Shown: positions 10,292 through 21,087, numbered from the stretch's first letter. The stretch: DNA of 64,000 nucleotides from Cnuibacter physcomitrellae (GCF_014640535.1 NZ_BMHD01000002.1:395353-459352), one strand, 5' to 3'. Notes: generated by a model not told the origin, from the letters alone. Numbers and translations are program-made.

Positions 10292-10825
10292 CTAGCTGCC
10301 GGGTGGGCCGTCGAGGGCGCCGGCCTTGACCTTGGCCTCGCCGGTGCGGAAGAAGGAGAAGGCCTTCGCGACCTTCTCGGGCGACCCGGCGACGACCAGG
10401 GTGTCGCCCGGGAACACCCGGAAGTCCGGCGCCGGCGCCGGGTTGGTGGAGTCGCCGCGGACCACCGCGACCACGGTGAGACCGGCGATGCCGCGCTCAG
10501 CGGGGCTGCCTAGCGGCTGTCCGGCGATGTAGTCCTCGTAGTCGACCGTGAACCAGTCGATCGAGAGGCCGGGGATCTGGTCGAGAGCGGTGAGCGACTC
10601 GGTGATCTGCGTGCCGCCCAGCAGTTCGGCGAGGGTGTGCGCCTCGTCCTCGCTGAGGCGCAGCGACACCTTGTTGTTGTCGGGGCCGTCCTCCTCGTCG
10701 GAGAACGTGATCAGATCGCTGTGCCCGGAGCGGTGGGCGATGACCCCCACCTTGCCCCCATCCGAGGTGATGAAGGTGTGCAGCACACCCACCCCGGGAA
10801 GCTTGACCCGCCGAACATCGACCAC
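10292..10825 (-). CDS. khtT: Antiporter regulatory subunit with TrkA-C (RCK_C) domain, KhtT-like
   Basis: 177-residue cytoplasmic protein. The N-terminal half (MVDVRRVKLPGVGVLHTF) is typical of KhtT-like subunits. The C-terminal half (about residues 90-165) is a TrkA-C ligand-binding domain with VVAVVRGDSTNPAPAPDF and FPGDTLVVAGSPEKV. It would gate the adjacent antiporter; KhtT relatives respond to nucleotides such as c-di-AMP or to pH, and the ligand here is unknown. GTG start with GAGGAG nine bases upstream. First gene of the run khtT-khtU-SURF1-DUF3817-guaA. Confidence 0.85.
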   Translation of the reverse strand: MVDVRRVKLPGVGVLHTFITSDGGKVGVIAHRSGHSDLITFSDEEDGPDNNKVSLRLSEDEAHTLAELLGGTQITESLTALDQIPGLSIDWFTVDYEDYIAGQPLGSPAERGIAGLTVVAVVRGDSTNPAPAPDFRVFPGDTLVVAGSPEKVAKAFSFFRTGEAKVKAGALDGPPGS

Positions 10826-10939
10826 AGCAGCACACTCCTCACGCGCTCACCCTCGATTCTACCGGCGCAGCGGGAGGCCCCCGCCGCCTCCGGTGCCGGT
10901 TCGCGCTGAGCGCACCGCGCGCGCACCGTCCGCCGACGG

Positions 10940-12664
10940 TCAGTCGGTGGTGACGATGTCGGGCGCCTCGAGCCGCACCCGGTCGGCGGAGGCGTCGTCC
11001 GGCTGCTCCTGGCTCGCACGCTCGGCCGCGACGCGCTCGAGGTACGTCGTGACCTCGCGGTCGACGCGCGCCTCGTCCCAGCCCAGGGCCTCGGCCATCA
11101 GGCGCGCCGCCACCGGAGCGGCCGAGACGCCGCGGTCCCACGACTCGATCGAGATGCGCGTGCGGCGGGCCAGCAGGTCGTCGAGGTGCAGGGCGCCCTC
11201 GTGGGTGGCGGCGTAGAGCGCCTCCACCTGCAGGTAGTCGTCGGCGCCGGGGAGGGGCTCCGCCAGCTCGAGACGCGTCGAGAGCAGGTCGAGCACCTCG
11301 TCGGTGAGCGAGCCGTACCGGTTCAGGAGGTGCTCGACCTGTCCGATCTCGAGACCGGACTCCTGGGCCATGCGAGCGCGGCGGTTCCAGGCCGCCCGAT
11401 AGCCCTCCCCGCCCACCAGGGCGACGTCCTGCGTGACGCTCGGCGAGATGCGCCCATCCATGGCCTGCACGGCCTCGTCGACCGCATCCTTCGCCATCAC
11501 GCGGTACGTCGTCCACTTCCCGCCCGCGATCACGACGAGCCCCGGCAGAGCGTGCGCGACGAGGTGCTCGCGCGAGAGCTTCGACGTCTGGTCGGACTCC
11601 CCCGCGAGGAGCGGACGGAGTCCCGCGTAGACGCCCTCGACGTCCTCCCGGGTGAGCGGCACCGACAGCACGCTGTTGACGTGCTCGAGCAGGTAGTCGA
11701 TGTCTGCCGCGGTGGCCGCGGGATGCGCCTTGTCGAGGTTCCAGTCGGTGTCCGTGGTGCCGATCAGCCAGTGCCTGCCCCACGGGATGACGAAGAGCAC
11801 GCTCTTCTCGGTGCGGAGGATCATGCCGGACTTGCCGTGGAACCGGTCGCGCGGCACCACGAGGTGGATGCCCTTCGAGGCGCGGACGTGGAACTTCCCC
11901 CGCGTCCCGGCGAGGGACTGCGTGTCGTCCGTCCAGACGCCGGTGGCGTTCACGACCTGCTTGGCGTGGATGTCGAAGCGCTCGTCGGTCTCCAGGTCGT
12001 GCACCGTGACGCCCACCACCCGCTCGCCCTGACGCAGGAACTCCACGACGTTCAGCCGGCTCGCGACGTGGGCGCCGTAGGCCGCGGCCGTCCGGACGAG
12101 GGTGGCGACGTACTTCGCGTCGTCGACCTGCGCGTCGTAGTAGGTGAGGCCGCCGATCAGCGCATCCGGTGCCAGGCTCGGCATGAGCTCGCGCACCTGC
12201 TTCTTCGACAGGTGCCGGTGGTGCGGGACCCCGGGAGGCCGGCCGCCCGAGTAGGAGAAGATGTCGTAGAGCATCATCCCGGCGCCGATGTAGAAGCGCT
12301 CGATGACCCTCTTCTTCAGCGGGTACAGGAAGCGCACCGGCTTGACCAGGTGCGGGGCGATCCGCTGCAGCAGGAGTCCGCGCTCGATCAGCGCCTCCCG
12401 GACGAGACGGAAGTCGAGCTGCTCCAGGTAGCGGATTCCGCCGTGGACCAGCTTCGATGATCGGCTCGAGGTGCCGCTCGCCCAGTCGCGGGCCTCGACC
12501 ATGCCCGTGGTGAGCCCGCGCGTGACCGAGTCGAGGGCGGCTCCCGCCCCCACGATCCCGCCACCGACGACGAGGATGTCGAGCTCGGTGGACTTCAGCG
12601 CCTCGATCGCCGCCCTGCGCTCGTCCGGTCCCAGCTTCGCGGTCGGAGTCCCTGTGGCGGCCAT
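10940..12664 (-). CDS. glpD: Aerobic glycerol-3-phosphate dehydrogenase
   Basis: FAD-dependent peripheral membrane enzyme oxidising glycerol-3-phosphate to dihydroxyacetone phosphate and passing electrons to the quinone pool. 574 residues. The dinucleotide motif DILVVGGGIVGAGAALDSVTRGL is near residues 29-51. It is followed by DWASGTSSRSSKLVHGGIRYLEQ, the family signature, and by GTTDTDW and the GGKWTTYR motif in the FAD domain. A helical C-terminal domain closes the protein. GGGAGA lies eight bases before the ATG. It works downstream of the glycerophosphodiesterase at 1.9 kb; no glpF or glpK is nearby. Confidence 0.96.
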   Translation of the reverse strand: MAATGTPTAKLGPDERRAAIEALKSTELDILVVGGGIVGAGAALDSVTRGLTTGMVEARDWASGTSSRSSKLVHGGIRYLEQLDFRLVREALIERGLLLQRIAPHLVKPVRFLYPLKKRVIERFYIGAGMMLYDIFSYSGGRPPGVPHHRHLSKKQVRELMPSLAPDALIGGLTYYDAQVDDAKYVATLVRTAAAYGAHVASRLNVVEFLRQGERVVGVTVHDLETDERFDIHAKQVVNATGVWTDDTQSLAGTRGKFHVRASKGIHLVVPRDRFHGKSGMILRTEKSVLFVIPWGRHWLIGTTDTDWNLDKAHPAATAADIDYLLEHVNSVLSVPLTREDVEGVYAGLRPLLAGESDQTSKLSREHLVAHALPGLVVIAGGKWTTYRVMAKDAVDEAVQAMDGRISPSVTQDVALVGGEGYRAAWNRRARMAQESGLEIGQVEHLLNRYGSLTDEVLDLLSTRLELAEPLPGADDYLQVEALYAATHEGALHLDDLLARRTRISIESWDRGVSAAPVAARLMAEALGWDEARVDREVTTYLERVAAERASQEQPDDASADRVRLEAPDIVTTD

Positions 12665-12706
12665 CGTCGTCTCCCTCGCGGTCGAGCGGTCGGTACGCTC
12701 GCTAAC

Positions 12707-13828
12707 CTAATCGACTCGGTAGGGAGCGACAACGACCTCGATGCGCTGGAACTCCTTGAGGTCGGAGTACCCGGTCGTCGCCATCGAACGCCGCAGGGCG
12801 CCCATGAGGTTCGCGGTGCCGTCGGCCACGGGCGAGGGCCCGTAGAGGATCTGCTCGAGCGAGGCGACCTGTCCCACCTCCACCCGGCTCCCGCGCGGGA
12901 GCTGCGAGTGGTGCGCCTCGGCGCCCCAGTGGTAGCCGCCACCCGGCGCGTCGGATGCCCGGGCCAGCGTGGTGCCGAGCATCACGGCGTCGGCGCCCAT
13001 GGCGATCGCCTTGACGATGTCGCCCGAGGTGCCGAGGCCGCCGTCTGCGATGACGTGGACGTAACGGCCGCCCGACTCGTCGAGGTAGTCGCGGCGTGCG
13101 CCCGCCACGTCGGCGACGGCGGTCGCCATCGGGGCGTGGATGCCGAGGGTGGCGCGGGTGGTCGAGGCGGCCCCGCCGCCGAAGCCGACGAGCACGCCCG
13201 CCGCGCCCGTGCGCATGAGGTGGAGCGCCGCGGTGTAGGTCGCGGCGCCGCCCACGATGACGGGCACGTCGAGCTCGTAGATGAACTTCTTCAGGTTGAG
13301 CGGCTCGACCGACTTCGAGACGTGCTCAGCGGAGACCGTCGTGCCGCGGATCACGAAGAGGTCGACGCCGGCGGCGACCACCGTCTCGTAGAGCTCCTGG
13401 GTGCGCTGCGGCGACAGCGCGCCCGCGACCGTGACGCCCGAGGCGCGGATCTCGGCCAGTCGTGCGGCGACCAGCTCGCGCTTGATGGGCTCGGAGTAGA
13501 TCTCCTGCATCCGGTTCGTCGCCCGGTCGGCCGGGAGCGCACGGATCTCGGCGAGGTAGGGCTCTGGATCCTCGTAGCGGGTCCACAGACCCTCGAGGTC
13601 GAGCACGCCGACTCCGCCGAGCTGGCCGATCATGATCGCCGTCTGGGGTGAGACGACCGAGTCCATCGGCGCGGCGAGCACCGGGATGTCGAAGTGGAAC
13701 GCGTCGATCGACCAGCCGATAGAGACGTCCTCGGGGTCGCGGGTGCGGCGCGAGGGCACGACCGCGATGTCGTCGAAGGCGTACACGCGGCGACCGCGCT
13801 TGGCGCGACCGATCTCGATTTCCATCAC
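12707..13828 (-). CDS. guaB3: GuaB3 family IMP dehydrogenase-related protein
   Basis: 373-residue TIM-barrel paralogue of IMP dehydrogenase without CBS domains, typical of actinobacteria. The N-terminus has YAFDDIAVVPSRRT. The phosphate-binding region reads HVIADGGLGTSGDI, then GADAVMLGT, and the C-terminus has LRRSMATTGYSDLKEFQ. The loop that holds the nucleophilic Cys in GuaB (SICTTR) reads GGAASTTR, so the cysteine position is Ser. Characterised GuaB3 proteins elsewhere have GMP reductase activity; activity here is open. Start GTG at 13828 or ATG at 13825, with TAGGAT 5 or 8 nt upstream. It lies 42 bp upstream of glpD. Confidence 0.9.
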   Translation of the reverse strand: MMEIEIGRAKRGRRVYAFDDIAVVPSRRTRDPEDVSIGWSIDAFHFDIPVLAAPMDSVVSPQTAIMIGQLGGVGVLDLEGLWTRYEDPEPYLAEIRALPADRATNRMQEIYSEPIKRELVAARLAEIRASGVTVAGALSPQRTQELYETVVAAGVDLFVIRGTTVSAEHVSKSVEPLNLKKFIYELDVPVIVGGAATYTAALHLMRTGAAGVLVGFGGGAASTTRATLGIHAPMATAVADVAGARRDYLDESGGRYVHVIADGGLGTSGDIVKAIAMGADAVMLGTTLARASDAPGGGYHWGAEAHHSQLPRGSRVEVGQVASLEQILYGPSPVADGTANLMGALRRSMATTGYSDLKEFQRIEVVVAPYRVD

Positions 13829-13868
13829 GCTTCATCCTATCCATCTGTCCTCGCGCGGCCCGGGGCAC

Positions 13869-13874
13869 TAGCCT
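13869..13874 (+). promoter_or_regulatory. -10 box of a leaderless promoter (alpha/beta hydrolase)
   Basis: TAGCCT exactly 6 nt before the ATG at 13881, with no Shine-Dalgarno in the gap. Confidence 0.55.
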
Positions 13875-13880
13875 CGCGGC

Positions 13881-15098
13881 ATGAGCGAGTTCGCCGTCAA
13901 GGACGACCTGCTGGACGCGCAGACCCTTCGGGCGGCGTCCGCCGCGATCTTCGGGGGCGCCGACATCGTCGAGTGCGTGCAGATCGCGCAGAGGGTGACA
14001 GGCACCGACCTCGACAGCTGGCACGACGAATGGCATCGGGCCGGAGAGACCGCGTACTCGATCGGCGTCACGGCCGAGGCCGCCGGGCAGACCGAGACGG
14101 CGCGGCTCGCCTTCCTCCGTGCCTGCACCTACTTCCGGACGTCGGGACTCGTGCTGCTCGAGGCTCCCGTCGACCCACGCTTGGTCGACAGCGTCGCGCG
14201 CCAGCGCGACGCCTTCCGCCGGGCGATCGCGCACTTCCGCACCCCGGTCGAGCCGATCGAGATCCCGTTCGAGGGGATCACGCTTCCCGGATACCACTTC
14301 CGCGCCGCGGCCGACGGGGCACGGCGCGCGACCGTGATCCTCGTGAACGGCTACGACGGCACGGTCGAGGAGAGCTACTTCTTCAACGCGCAAGCGGCGC
14401 TCGATCGCGGCTACGACGTGGTCGCCTTCGACGGGCCGGGGCAGGGCTCGGTGCTCGTCGAGCAGGGTGTGCACCTTCGACCGGACTGGGAGAACGTGAT
14501 CGCGCCTGTCATGGACTGGGTGCTCGAGCAGCCCACGACTGACCCGGACCGGGTGGCGATCATCGGCCTGAGCCTCGGCGGATACCTGGCCCCGCGCGCC
14601 GCGAGCGGTGAGCACCGGCTCGCCGCCTGCATCGCCGACTCGGGCTTCTACGACATGTTCGACTCCGCCGTCGCGCGCATCCCCGCCCCGCTCCGCAGCA
14701 GGGCGACCGAGGACAGCGGCGCGCTCGCCGGCATCCTCGGGGGCCTGTTCGAGTCGAGGCTGAGGAAGCCCACCGAGGGGTGGGCCATGCGGAGAGGGCT
14801 CTACGTCAACGGCGTCGACTCGATGACCGGGTTCCTCACCGACGCCCGGCGCTACACGCTCAAGGGCGTCGCCGAGCGGATCACGTGCCCCACGCTCGTC
14901 TGCCACGCCGAGAACGACGACATCGCCGCCTCCGCCCCCGACCTGTTCGCCGCGCTCACGGTGGAGCGGAAGCAGCTCATCACGTTCACGGTCGCCGAGG
15001 GGGCGGGGCAGCACTGCGAGCTGGGCGCTCGCCAGCTCTACCTGGCGCGGTCGTTCGGGTGGCTCGACTCGATCCTCGACCCGCGGCGACCGGGCTGA
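13881..15098 (+). CDS. Alpha/beta hydrolase (FrsA/Ayg1-like with helical N-terminal domain)
   Basis: 405-residue serine hydrolase. A helical N-terminal domain (residues 1-125) precedes an alpha/beta core with oxyanion region VILVNGYDGT, FDGPGQG and nucleophile elbow GLSLGGY. The acid is probably Asp in HAENDDIA and the His lies in GAGQHCELGARQ. This layout resembles the FrsA/Ayg1/2,6-dihydroxypseudooxynicotine hydrolase group, which cleaves C-C or ester bonds. The substrate cannot be told from sequence. It is a single gene between divergent guaB3 and convergent guaB, with its own leaderless-type promoter. Confidence 0.82.
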   Translation: MSEFAVKDDLLDAQTLRAASAAIFGGADIVECVQIAQRVTGTDLDSWHDEWHRAGETAYSIGVTAEAAGQTETARLAFLRACTYFRTSGLVLLEAPVDPRLVDSVARQRDAFRRAIAHFRTPVEPIEIPFEGITLPGYHFRAAADGARRATVILVNGYDGTVEESYFFNAQAALDRGYDVVAFDGPGQGSVLVEQGVHLRPDWENVIAPVMDWVLEQPTTDPDRVAIIGLSLGGYLAPRAASGEHRLAACIADSGFYDMFDSAVARIPAPLRSRATEDSGALAGILGGLFESRLRKPTEGWAMRRGLYVNGVDSMTGFLTDARRYTLKGVAERITCPTLVCHAENDDIAASAPDLFAALTVERKQLITFTVAEGAGQHCELGARQLYLARSFGWLDSILDPRRPG

Positions 15099-15135
15099 TC
15101 GCGCGGACGGAGGGGACCGAGTCGACCGAGGGCGC

Positions 15136-16722
<1,587 letters not shown>

Positions 16723-16783
16723 CTATTCCTCGGCGGCGGACGTTGTAGACGCGTGACAACATCGATGAAGCACCGAAACACGG

Positions 16784-16811
16784 TCGACACAATTCGGGGA
16801 TAACGTAACCT
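16784..16811 (+). promoter_or_regulatory. Predicted promoter of the livHMGF operon
   Basis: TCGACA (-35, one mismatch to TTGACA), 16-nt spacer, TAACCT (-10), about 60 nt before the livH start. Found by eye only. Confidence 0.45.
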
Positions 16812-16870
16812 GTCATCCACTACCGGAAAGGCGCATCGAAGACGCTGCGCACAGTCCTGAAGGGCAGAAC

Positions 16871-18259
16871 TTGACGACACTCACCGTGCCGCACAGAAAC
16901 CGACGGCCGAGGCTCTCCCGACATCTGGTCGCCGGAGTCCTCCTCGCCGTCGTCGCGCTCCTCGGAGTCCTGATGTTCACATCGGGCCCCGCGTCGGCGT
17001 CGACCACCACCGACACCTCGTGCACCCCGGATGCGACGACCGGCTGCATCCAGGGGACCATCAAGCAGTCGACGGGCGACCCCGCGGTCGGCGTCGAGCT
17101 GCAGGTCACCGGAGGCACGCTCGACGAGACCGTCACGACCGACGACAGCGGTCGCTGGTCCATCGCGATCACCGAGGCGGGCTCGTACACGGTCGAGCTC
17201 GACGTCGACACGCTGCCCGATGGTCAGTCGCTCGACCCGAGCTCGACGAACCCCGCCACCGTGGAGGCCGCGCTCAACAAGAACACCGGGCGCATCTTCA
17301 AGCTGGCCGGCGCCGCGGGAGACGCAGGGGCGGGGACGACCCAGCAGCCGAACCCCGCCACCGCGACGACCGGGGTGTCCTGGGAGCGCTTCCTGCAGCA
17401 GGCCGCGTCGGGTCTCCGCCTCGGCCTCCTGCTCGCGCTGGCGTCGGTGGGCCTCTCGCTCATCTACGGAACGACCGGGCTGTCGAACTTCGCGCACGGC
17501 GAGCAGGTGACGCTCGGCGGCATCCTCGCGTACGTGTTCGCGAACCTGCTGGGCTGGAACCTGATCCTCGCGGCGGTGGTCACGGTGATCATCTGCGCGG
17601 CGACCGGATACATCCAGGACTGGTTGATCTGGTCGCGCCTGAGAAAGCGCGGCATGTCGAACATGCAGATGATGATCGTCACCATCGGTCTGTCGCTGGC
17701 GCTGCAGTACACGTTCCAGTTCTTCATCGGAGCGGGCACCGTGCGCATCGACCGGTCGAACCCGGAGACGGTGCAGCTCGGCCCGATCGTGCTGACGCAG
17801 CAGTCGCTGTGGGCGATGCTGATCGCGGTGCTGGTGATCGCGCTCGTCGGCTTCTTCCTGCTGCGCACCCGCATCGGCCGCGCGACGCGCGCCGTGTCCG
17901 ACAACCCGGCGCTGTCCGCCGCATCCGGCATCAACGTCGACGGCATCATCCGGCTGGTCTGGACGGCCGCGGCGGGCCTCGCGGGTCTGGCCGGCATCAT
18001 GCTCGGCCTGGTGCTCAACGGCATCAGCTGGCAGACGGGTCTGCAGCTCCTGCTCCTGATGTTCGCCGCGGTGACCCTCGGCGGCCTCGGCACGGCGTTC
18101 GGCGCCCTCGCCGGTGCGCTCATCATCGGCATGGTGGTGGAGCTGACCAACCTCGTGCTCCCTGGCGACTTCAAGTACGCCACGGCGCTCCTCATCCTGA
18201 TCCTGGTCCTGCTGTTCCGGCCTCAGGGCATCTTCGGCCGCCGCGAGCGGATCGGCTAG
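16871..18259 (+). CDS. livH: Branched-chain amino acid ABC permease LivH with secreted N-terminal domain
   Basis: Inner-membrane permease of a hydrophobic amino acid (HAAT) ABC transporter. 462 residues, against about 290-310 for ordinary LivH, because the permease core begins only near residue 175 (RFLQQAASGLRLGLLLALASVGLSLIYGTTG). Residues 1-45 form a signal-peptide-like segment (basic, then VAGVLLAVVALLGVLMF, then ASAST). Residues 50-125 look like a small beta-sandwich of the carboxypeptidase-regulatory kind (GCIQGTIK, VGVELQVTGG, TTDDSGRWSI, GSYTVELDVD), with two Cys that could pair. A low-complexity linker follows. The core ends LILVLLFRPQGIFGRR. TTG start after AAGGGC. First gene of livHMGF. 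Confidence 0.9.
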   Translation: MTTLTVPHRNRRPRLSRHLVAGVLLAVVALLGVLMFTSGPASASTTTDTSCTPDATTGCIQGTIKQSTGDPAVGVELQVTGGTLDETVTTDDSGRWSIAITEAGSYTVELDVDTLPDGQSLDPSSTNPATVEAALNKNTGRIFKLAGAAGDAGAGTTQQPNPATATTGVSWERFLQQAASGLRLGLLLALASVGLSLIYGTTGLSNFAHGEQVTLGGILAYVFANLLGWNLILAAVVTVIICAATGYIQDWLIWSRLRKRGMSNMQMMIVTIGLSLALQYTFQFFIGAGTVRIDRSNPETVQLGPIVLTQQSLWAMLIAVLVIALVGFFLLRTRIGRATRAVSDNPALSAASGINVDGIIRLVWTAAAGLAGLAGIMLGLVLNGISWQTGLQLLLLMFAAVTLGGLGTAFGALAGALIIGMVVELTNLVLPGDFKYATALLILILVLLFRPQGIFGRRERIG

Positions 18260-18271
18260 GAAGGGCAGATC

Positions 18272-19261
18272 ATGAACGAATTCATGGGAACGATCAACGC
18301 GATCCTGCAGTCGGCGATCTCGCCCGGCACGGCCGCCTTGGCCATCGCGGCCATCGGCCTGAACATCCACTTCGGATACACGGGCCTGCTCAACATGGGC
18401 CAGGCCGGCTTCATGCTCGTCGGCGCATACGCCTTCGCGATCTCGATCATCAGCGGGCTGCCGCTGTGGCTGGCGGTCATCATCGCGATCGCCGCGGCCA
18501 CCCTGTTCGCCCTCATCCTGGGCGTGCCCACGCTCAAGCTGCGCGGCGACTACCTCGCGATCGTGACGATCTCGGCCGCGGAGATCATCCGCATGGTCGG
18601 CCGCTCGTCGCTGCTCACCGACATCACCGGCGGCTCGAACGGCCTGGTCGGCAACAGCTACCGCGACCCGTTCACCGCACTGTCCCCGCTCGGCGACGGG
18701 CAGAGCGGCTTCGGTCCGTGGAACTACGACAACACGGGATCCGACGGCTGGTGGATCCGCATCGTCGCCTGGGCGCTCGTCGCGCTGTTCAGCGTGCTGG
18801 TGTGGCTGCTCATGCGGAGCCCCTGGGGCCGCGTCCTCCGCGGCATCCGCGAGGACGAGGATGCGGTGCGCGCCCTCGGCAAGAACGTCTACTCGTACAA
18901 GATGCAGGCGCTCATCCTCGGTGGCGTGCTCGGCGCGATCGCCGGTGTCGTCTACATCCTCCCCGCCTCGCTGCAGGCGGACAGCATGGGCCGCTCGATG
19001 ACGTTCTTCATCTGGACGGCGCTGCTGCTGGGTGGCGCGGCCACGATCTTCGGGCCCATCCTCGGTTCGATCATCTTCTTCGCGCTGCGACTGCTGGTGC
19101 AGGGCCTGGCCGGACAGTTCGTGCCGGCGAGCGTCATGACGTCGCAGCAGACGGAGCAGTTCTCCTGGATCCTGATCGGCATCACGCTGATGCTGGTCGT
19201 GATCTTCCGCCCACAGGGCATCCTGGGTAACAAGAAGGAGCTGAGCTTCAATGCCCGATGA
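18272..19261 (+). CDS. livM: Branched-chain amino acid ABC permease LivM
   Basis: 329-residue second permease subunit, pairing with LivH. Core motifs are AIGLNIHFGYTGLLNMGQAGF near the N-terminus, GVPTLKLRGDYLAIVTISAAEI, and the cytoplasmic coupling loop RGIREDEDAVRALGKNVYSYKM. It ends with VVIFRPQGILG. Starts 12 bp after livH behind GGGCAG. Its last 11 bases overlap livG. Confidence 0.95.
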   Translation: MNEFMGTINAILQSAISPGTAALAIAAIGLNIHFGYTGLLNMGQAGFMLVGAYAFAISIISGLPLWLAVIIAIAAATLFALILGVPTLKLRGDYLAIVTISAAEIIRMVGRSSLLTDITGGSNGLVGNSYRDPFTALSPLGDGQSGFGPWNYDNTGSDGWWIRIVAWALVALFSVLVWLLMRSPWGRVLRGIREDEDAVRALGKNVYSYKMQALILGGVLGAIAGVVYILPASLQADSMGRSMTFFIWTALLLGGAATIFGPILGSIIFFALRLLVQGLAGQFVPASVMTSQQTEQFSWILIGITLMLVVIFRPQGILGNKKELSFNAR

Positions 19262-20255
19262 GACCCTCTCCCCCGCTCCCGCGGCCTCGGTCGCCGAAGC
19301 CGCCAGGGCGTCGCTCGCCGACGTCGACGGCGTCCCCGGCGCGGCCAAGCACGACCCGATCCTCGTGGTCGACAACGTGGTGCGCCGCTTCGGCGGCATG
19401 ACCGCGGTCGACGTCGACCACCTCGAGGTGCAGCGAGGCGTGATCACCGCCCTGATCGGGCCGAACGGTGCCGGCAAGACGACGTTCTTCAACCTGATCA
19501 CGGGCTTCGACAAGCCCAGCTCCGCTCCGCGCCTCATCGGCGGCCCTTCCTCGGACAAGGCGGCGAAGTGGCGGTTCGACGGCCGTTCGCTCGGCTCCAC
19601 GGGCGCCGCGAAGGTGGCCAAGCAGGGCATGGTGCGCACCTTCCAGCTCACCAAGGCGCTCAGCCGCATGACCGTGATGGACAACATGCTCCTCGGCGCC
19701 CGCGACCAGCCGGGCGAGAACATCTTCGCCTCCGTGGTGAAGCCGCTCTGGTCCGGGCGCGAGCGGGAGATCACCGCCAAGGCCGAGGAGCTGCTGCGGC
19801 GCTTCAAGCTCTACGAGAAGAAGGACGACCTCGCGGGGAGCCTCTCCGGCGGCCAGAAGAAGCTGCTCGAGATGGCGCGCGCGCTGATGAGCGACCCCAA
19901 GATGATCATGCTCGACGAGCCCATGGCGGGTGTGAACCCGGCGCTGACGCAGTCGCTGCTCGGACACATCCAGTCGCTGCGCGACGAGGGCATGACCGTG
20001 CTCTTCGTCGAGCACGACATGCACATGGTCCGTCACATCTCCGACTGGGTCGTCGTCATGGCCGAGGGCCGTGTCGTGGCCGAGGGCCCGCCCGGCACCG
20101 TGATGCAGGACCAGGCCGTCATCGACGCCTACCTCGGTGCGCACCACAACACCGACCTCGGTGACGACTCGCTGCTGAGCGACGAGGTCGCCGAGACCCT
20201 CGCGGCCGAGATCGCCGAAGAGGACAAGAAGCTCGAGGAAGAGGAGAAGCGATGA
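19251..20255 (+). CDS. livG: Branched-chain amino acid ABC ATPase LivG
   Basis: ATP-binding subunit of the Liv transporter. 334 residues with Walker A GPNGAGKTT near residue 75, Q-loop RTFQL, signature LSGGQKK, Walker B MIMLDEP and switch His in VEHDMHMV. It has an extra N-terminal arm of about 35 residues and a highly acidic/basic C-terminal tail (EEDKKLEEEEKR), both longer than in E. coli LivG. The segment between Walker A and the Q-loop is enlarged, with SSAPRLIGGPSSDKAAKW. It overlaps livM by 11 bases and livF by 4. Confidence 0.95.
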   Translation: MPDETLSPAPAASVAEAARASLADVDGVPGAAKHDPILVVDNVVRRFGGMTAVDVDHLEVQRGVITALIGPNGAGKTTFFNLITGFDKPSSAPRLIGGPSSDKAAKWRFDGRSLGSTGAAKVAKQGMVRTFQLTKALSRMTVMDNMLLGARDQPGENIFASVVKPLWSGREREITAKAEELLRRFKLYEKKDDLAGSLSGGQKKLLEMARALMSDPKMIMLDEPMAGVNPALTQSLLGHIQSLRDEGMTVLFVEHDMHMVRHISDWVVVMAEGRVVAEGPPGTVMQDQAVIDAYLGAHHNTDLGDDSLLSDEVAETLAAEIAEEDKKLEEEEKR

Positions 20256-21052
20256 GCATGGCCGCTGCGGCGCCTGCCGCCGAGCCGGTGATGAAGGCTA
20301 CCGACCTGGTCGCCGGCTACGTCCCCGGCGTCAACATCCTCAACGGCTGCGACCTCGAGGTGTACCCCGGGGAGCTGATCGGCATCATCGGGCCCAACGG
20401 CGCGGGCAAGTCGACGCTGCTGAAGGCGCTGTTCGGCCTCGTGACCATCCGGTCCGGATCCGTCACCCTCGACGGGCGTGACATCACCGGTCTCAAGGCG
20501 AACAAGCTGGTGCAGGCGGGCGTGGGCTTCGTCCCGCAGACGAACAACGTCTTCCCCTCGCTCACCATCGAGGAGAACCTGCAGATGGGTCTCTTCCTGC
20601 GCCCGAAGCGGCTCAAGGAGCGCCTGGAGTACATCTACGACCTCTTCCCCGTGCTCGGCGAGCGCCGAGGACAGCGGGCCGGGTCGCTGTCGGGTGGTGA
20701 GCGCCAGTCGGTGGCGATGGCCCGGGCGCTGATGATGGACCCGTCCGTCCTCCTCCTCGACGAGCCCTCCGCGGGTCTGTCGCCGGTGCGCCAGGACGAG
20801 ACCTTCATCCGCACCCGCAGGATCAACAAGACCGGCGTGACGATCATCATGGTCGAGCAGAACGCTCGCCGCTGCCTGCAGATCTGCGACCGCGGCTACG
20901 TGCTCGACCAGGGCCGCAACGCCTACACCGGCACCGGACGCGAGCTGGCCGACGACCCGAAGGTCATCGAGCTCTACCTCGGTACCCTCGCCGCCGACGT
21001 GGAGGCCGCCGAGGCCGACACGACGGGCCCGAACGCCCCCGGCGCCATCTAG
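20252..21052 (+). CDS. livF: Branched-chain amino acid ABC ATPase LivF
   Basis: Second ATPase subunit, 266 residues: Walker A GPNGAGKST, Q-loop VPQTNNVF, signature LSGGERQ, Walker B VLLLDEPSAGL, and VEQNARR for the switch region, all typical of LivF. The ATG overlaps the livG stop (ATGA). A perfect hairpin terminator follows 35 nt after the stop. The matching binding protein is encoded convergently 348 bp away. Confidence 0.95.
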   Translation: MSMAAAAPAAEPVMKATDLVAGYVPGVNILNGCDLEVYPGELIGIIGPNGAGKSTLLKALFGLVTIRSGSVTLDGRDITGLKANKLVQAGVGFVPQTNNVFPSLTIEENLQMGLFLRPKRLKERLEYIYDLFPVLGERRGQRAGSLSGGERQSVAMARALMMDPSVLLLDEPSAGLSPVRQDETFIRTRRINKTGVTIIMVEQNARRCLQICDRGYVLDQGRNAYTGTGRELADDPKVIELYLGTLAADVEAAEADTTGPNAPGAI

Positions 21053-21087
21053 CCCGTCCGTCCCCTCCGGCGCTGTCGCGCCCCCGC

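Noticed and set aside
16820..19807. 995-codon minus-strand open frame
   Set aside because: Antisense shadow of livH-livM-livG; the plus strand carries all permease and ATPase motifs.
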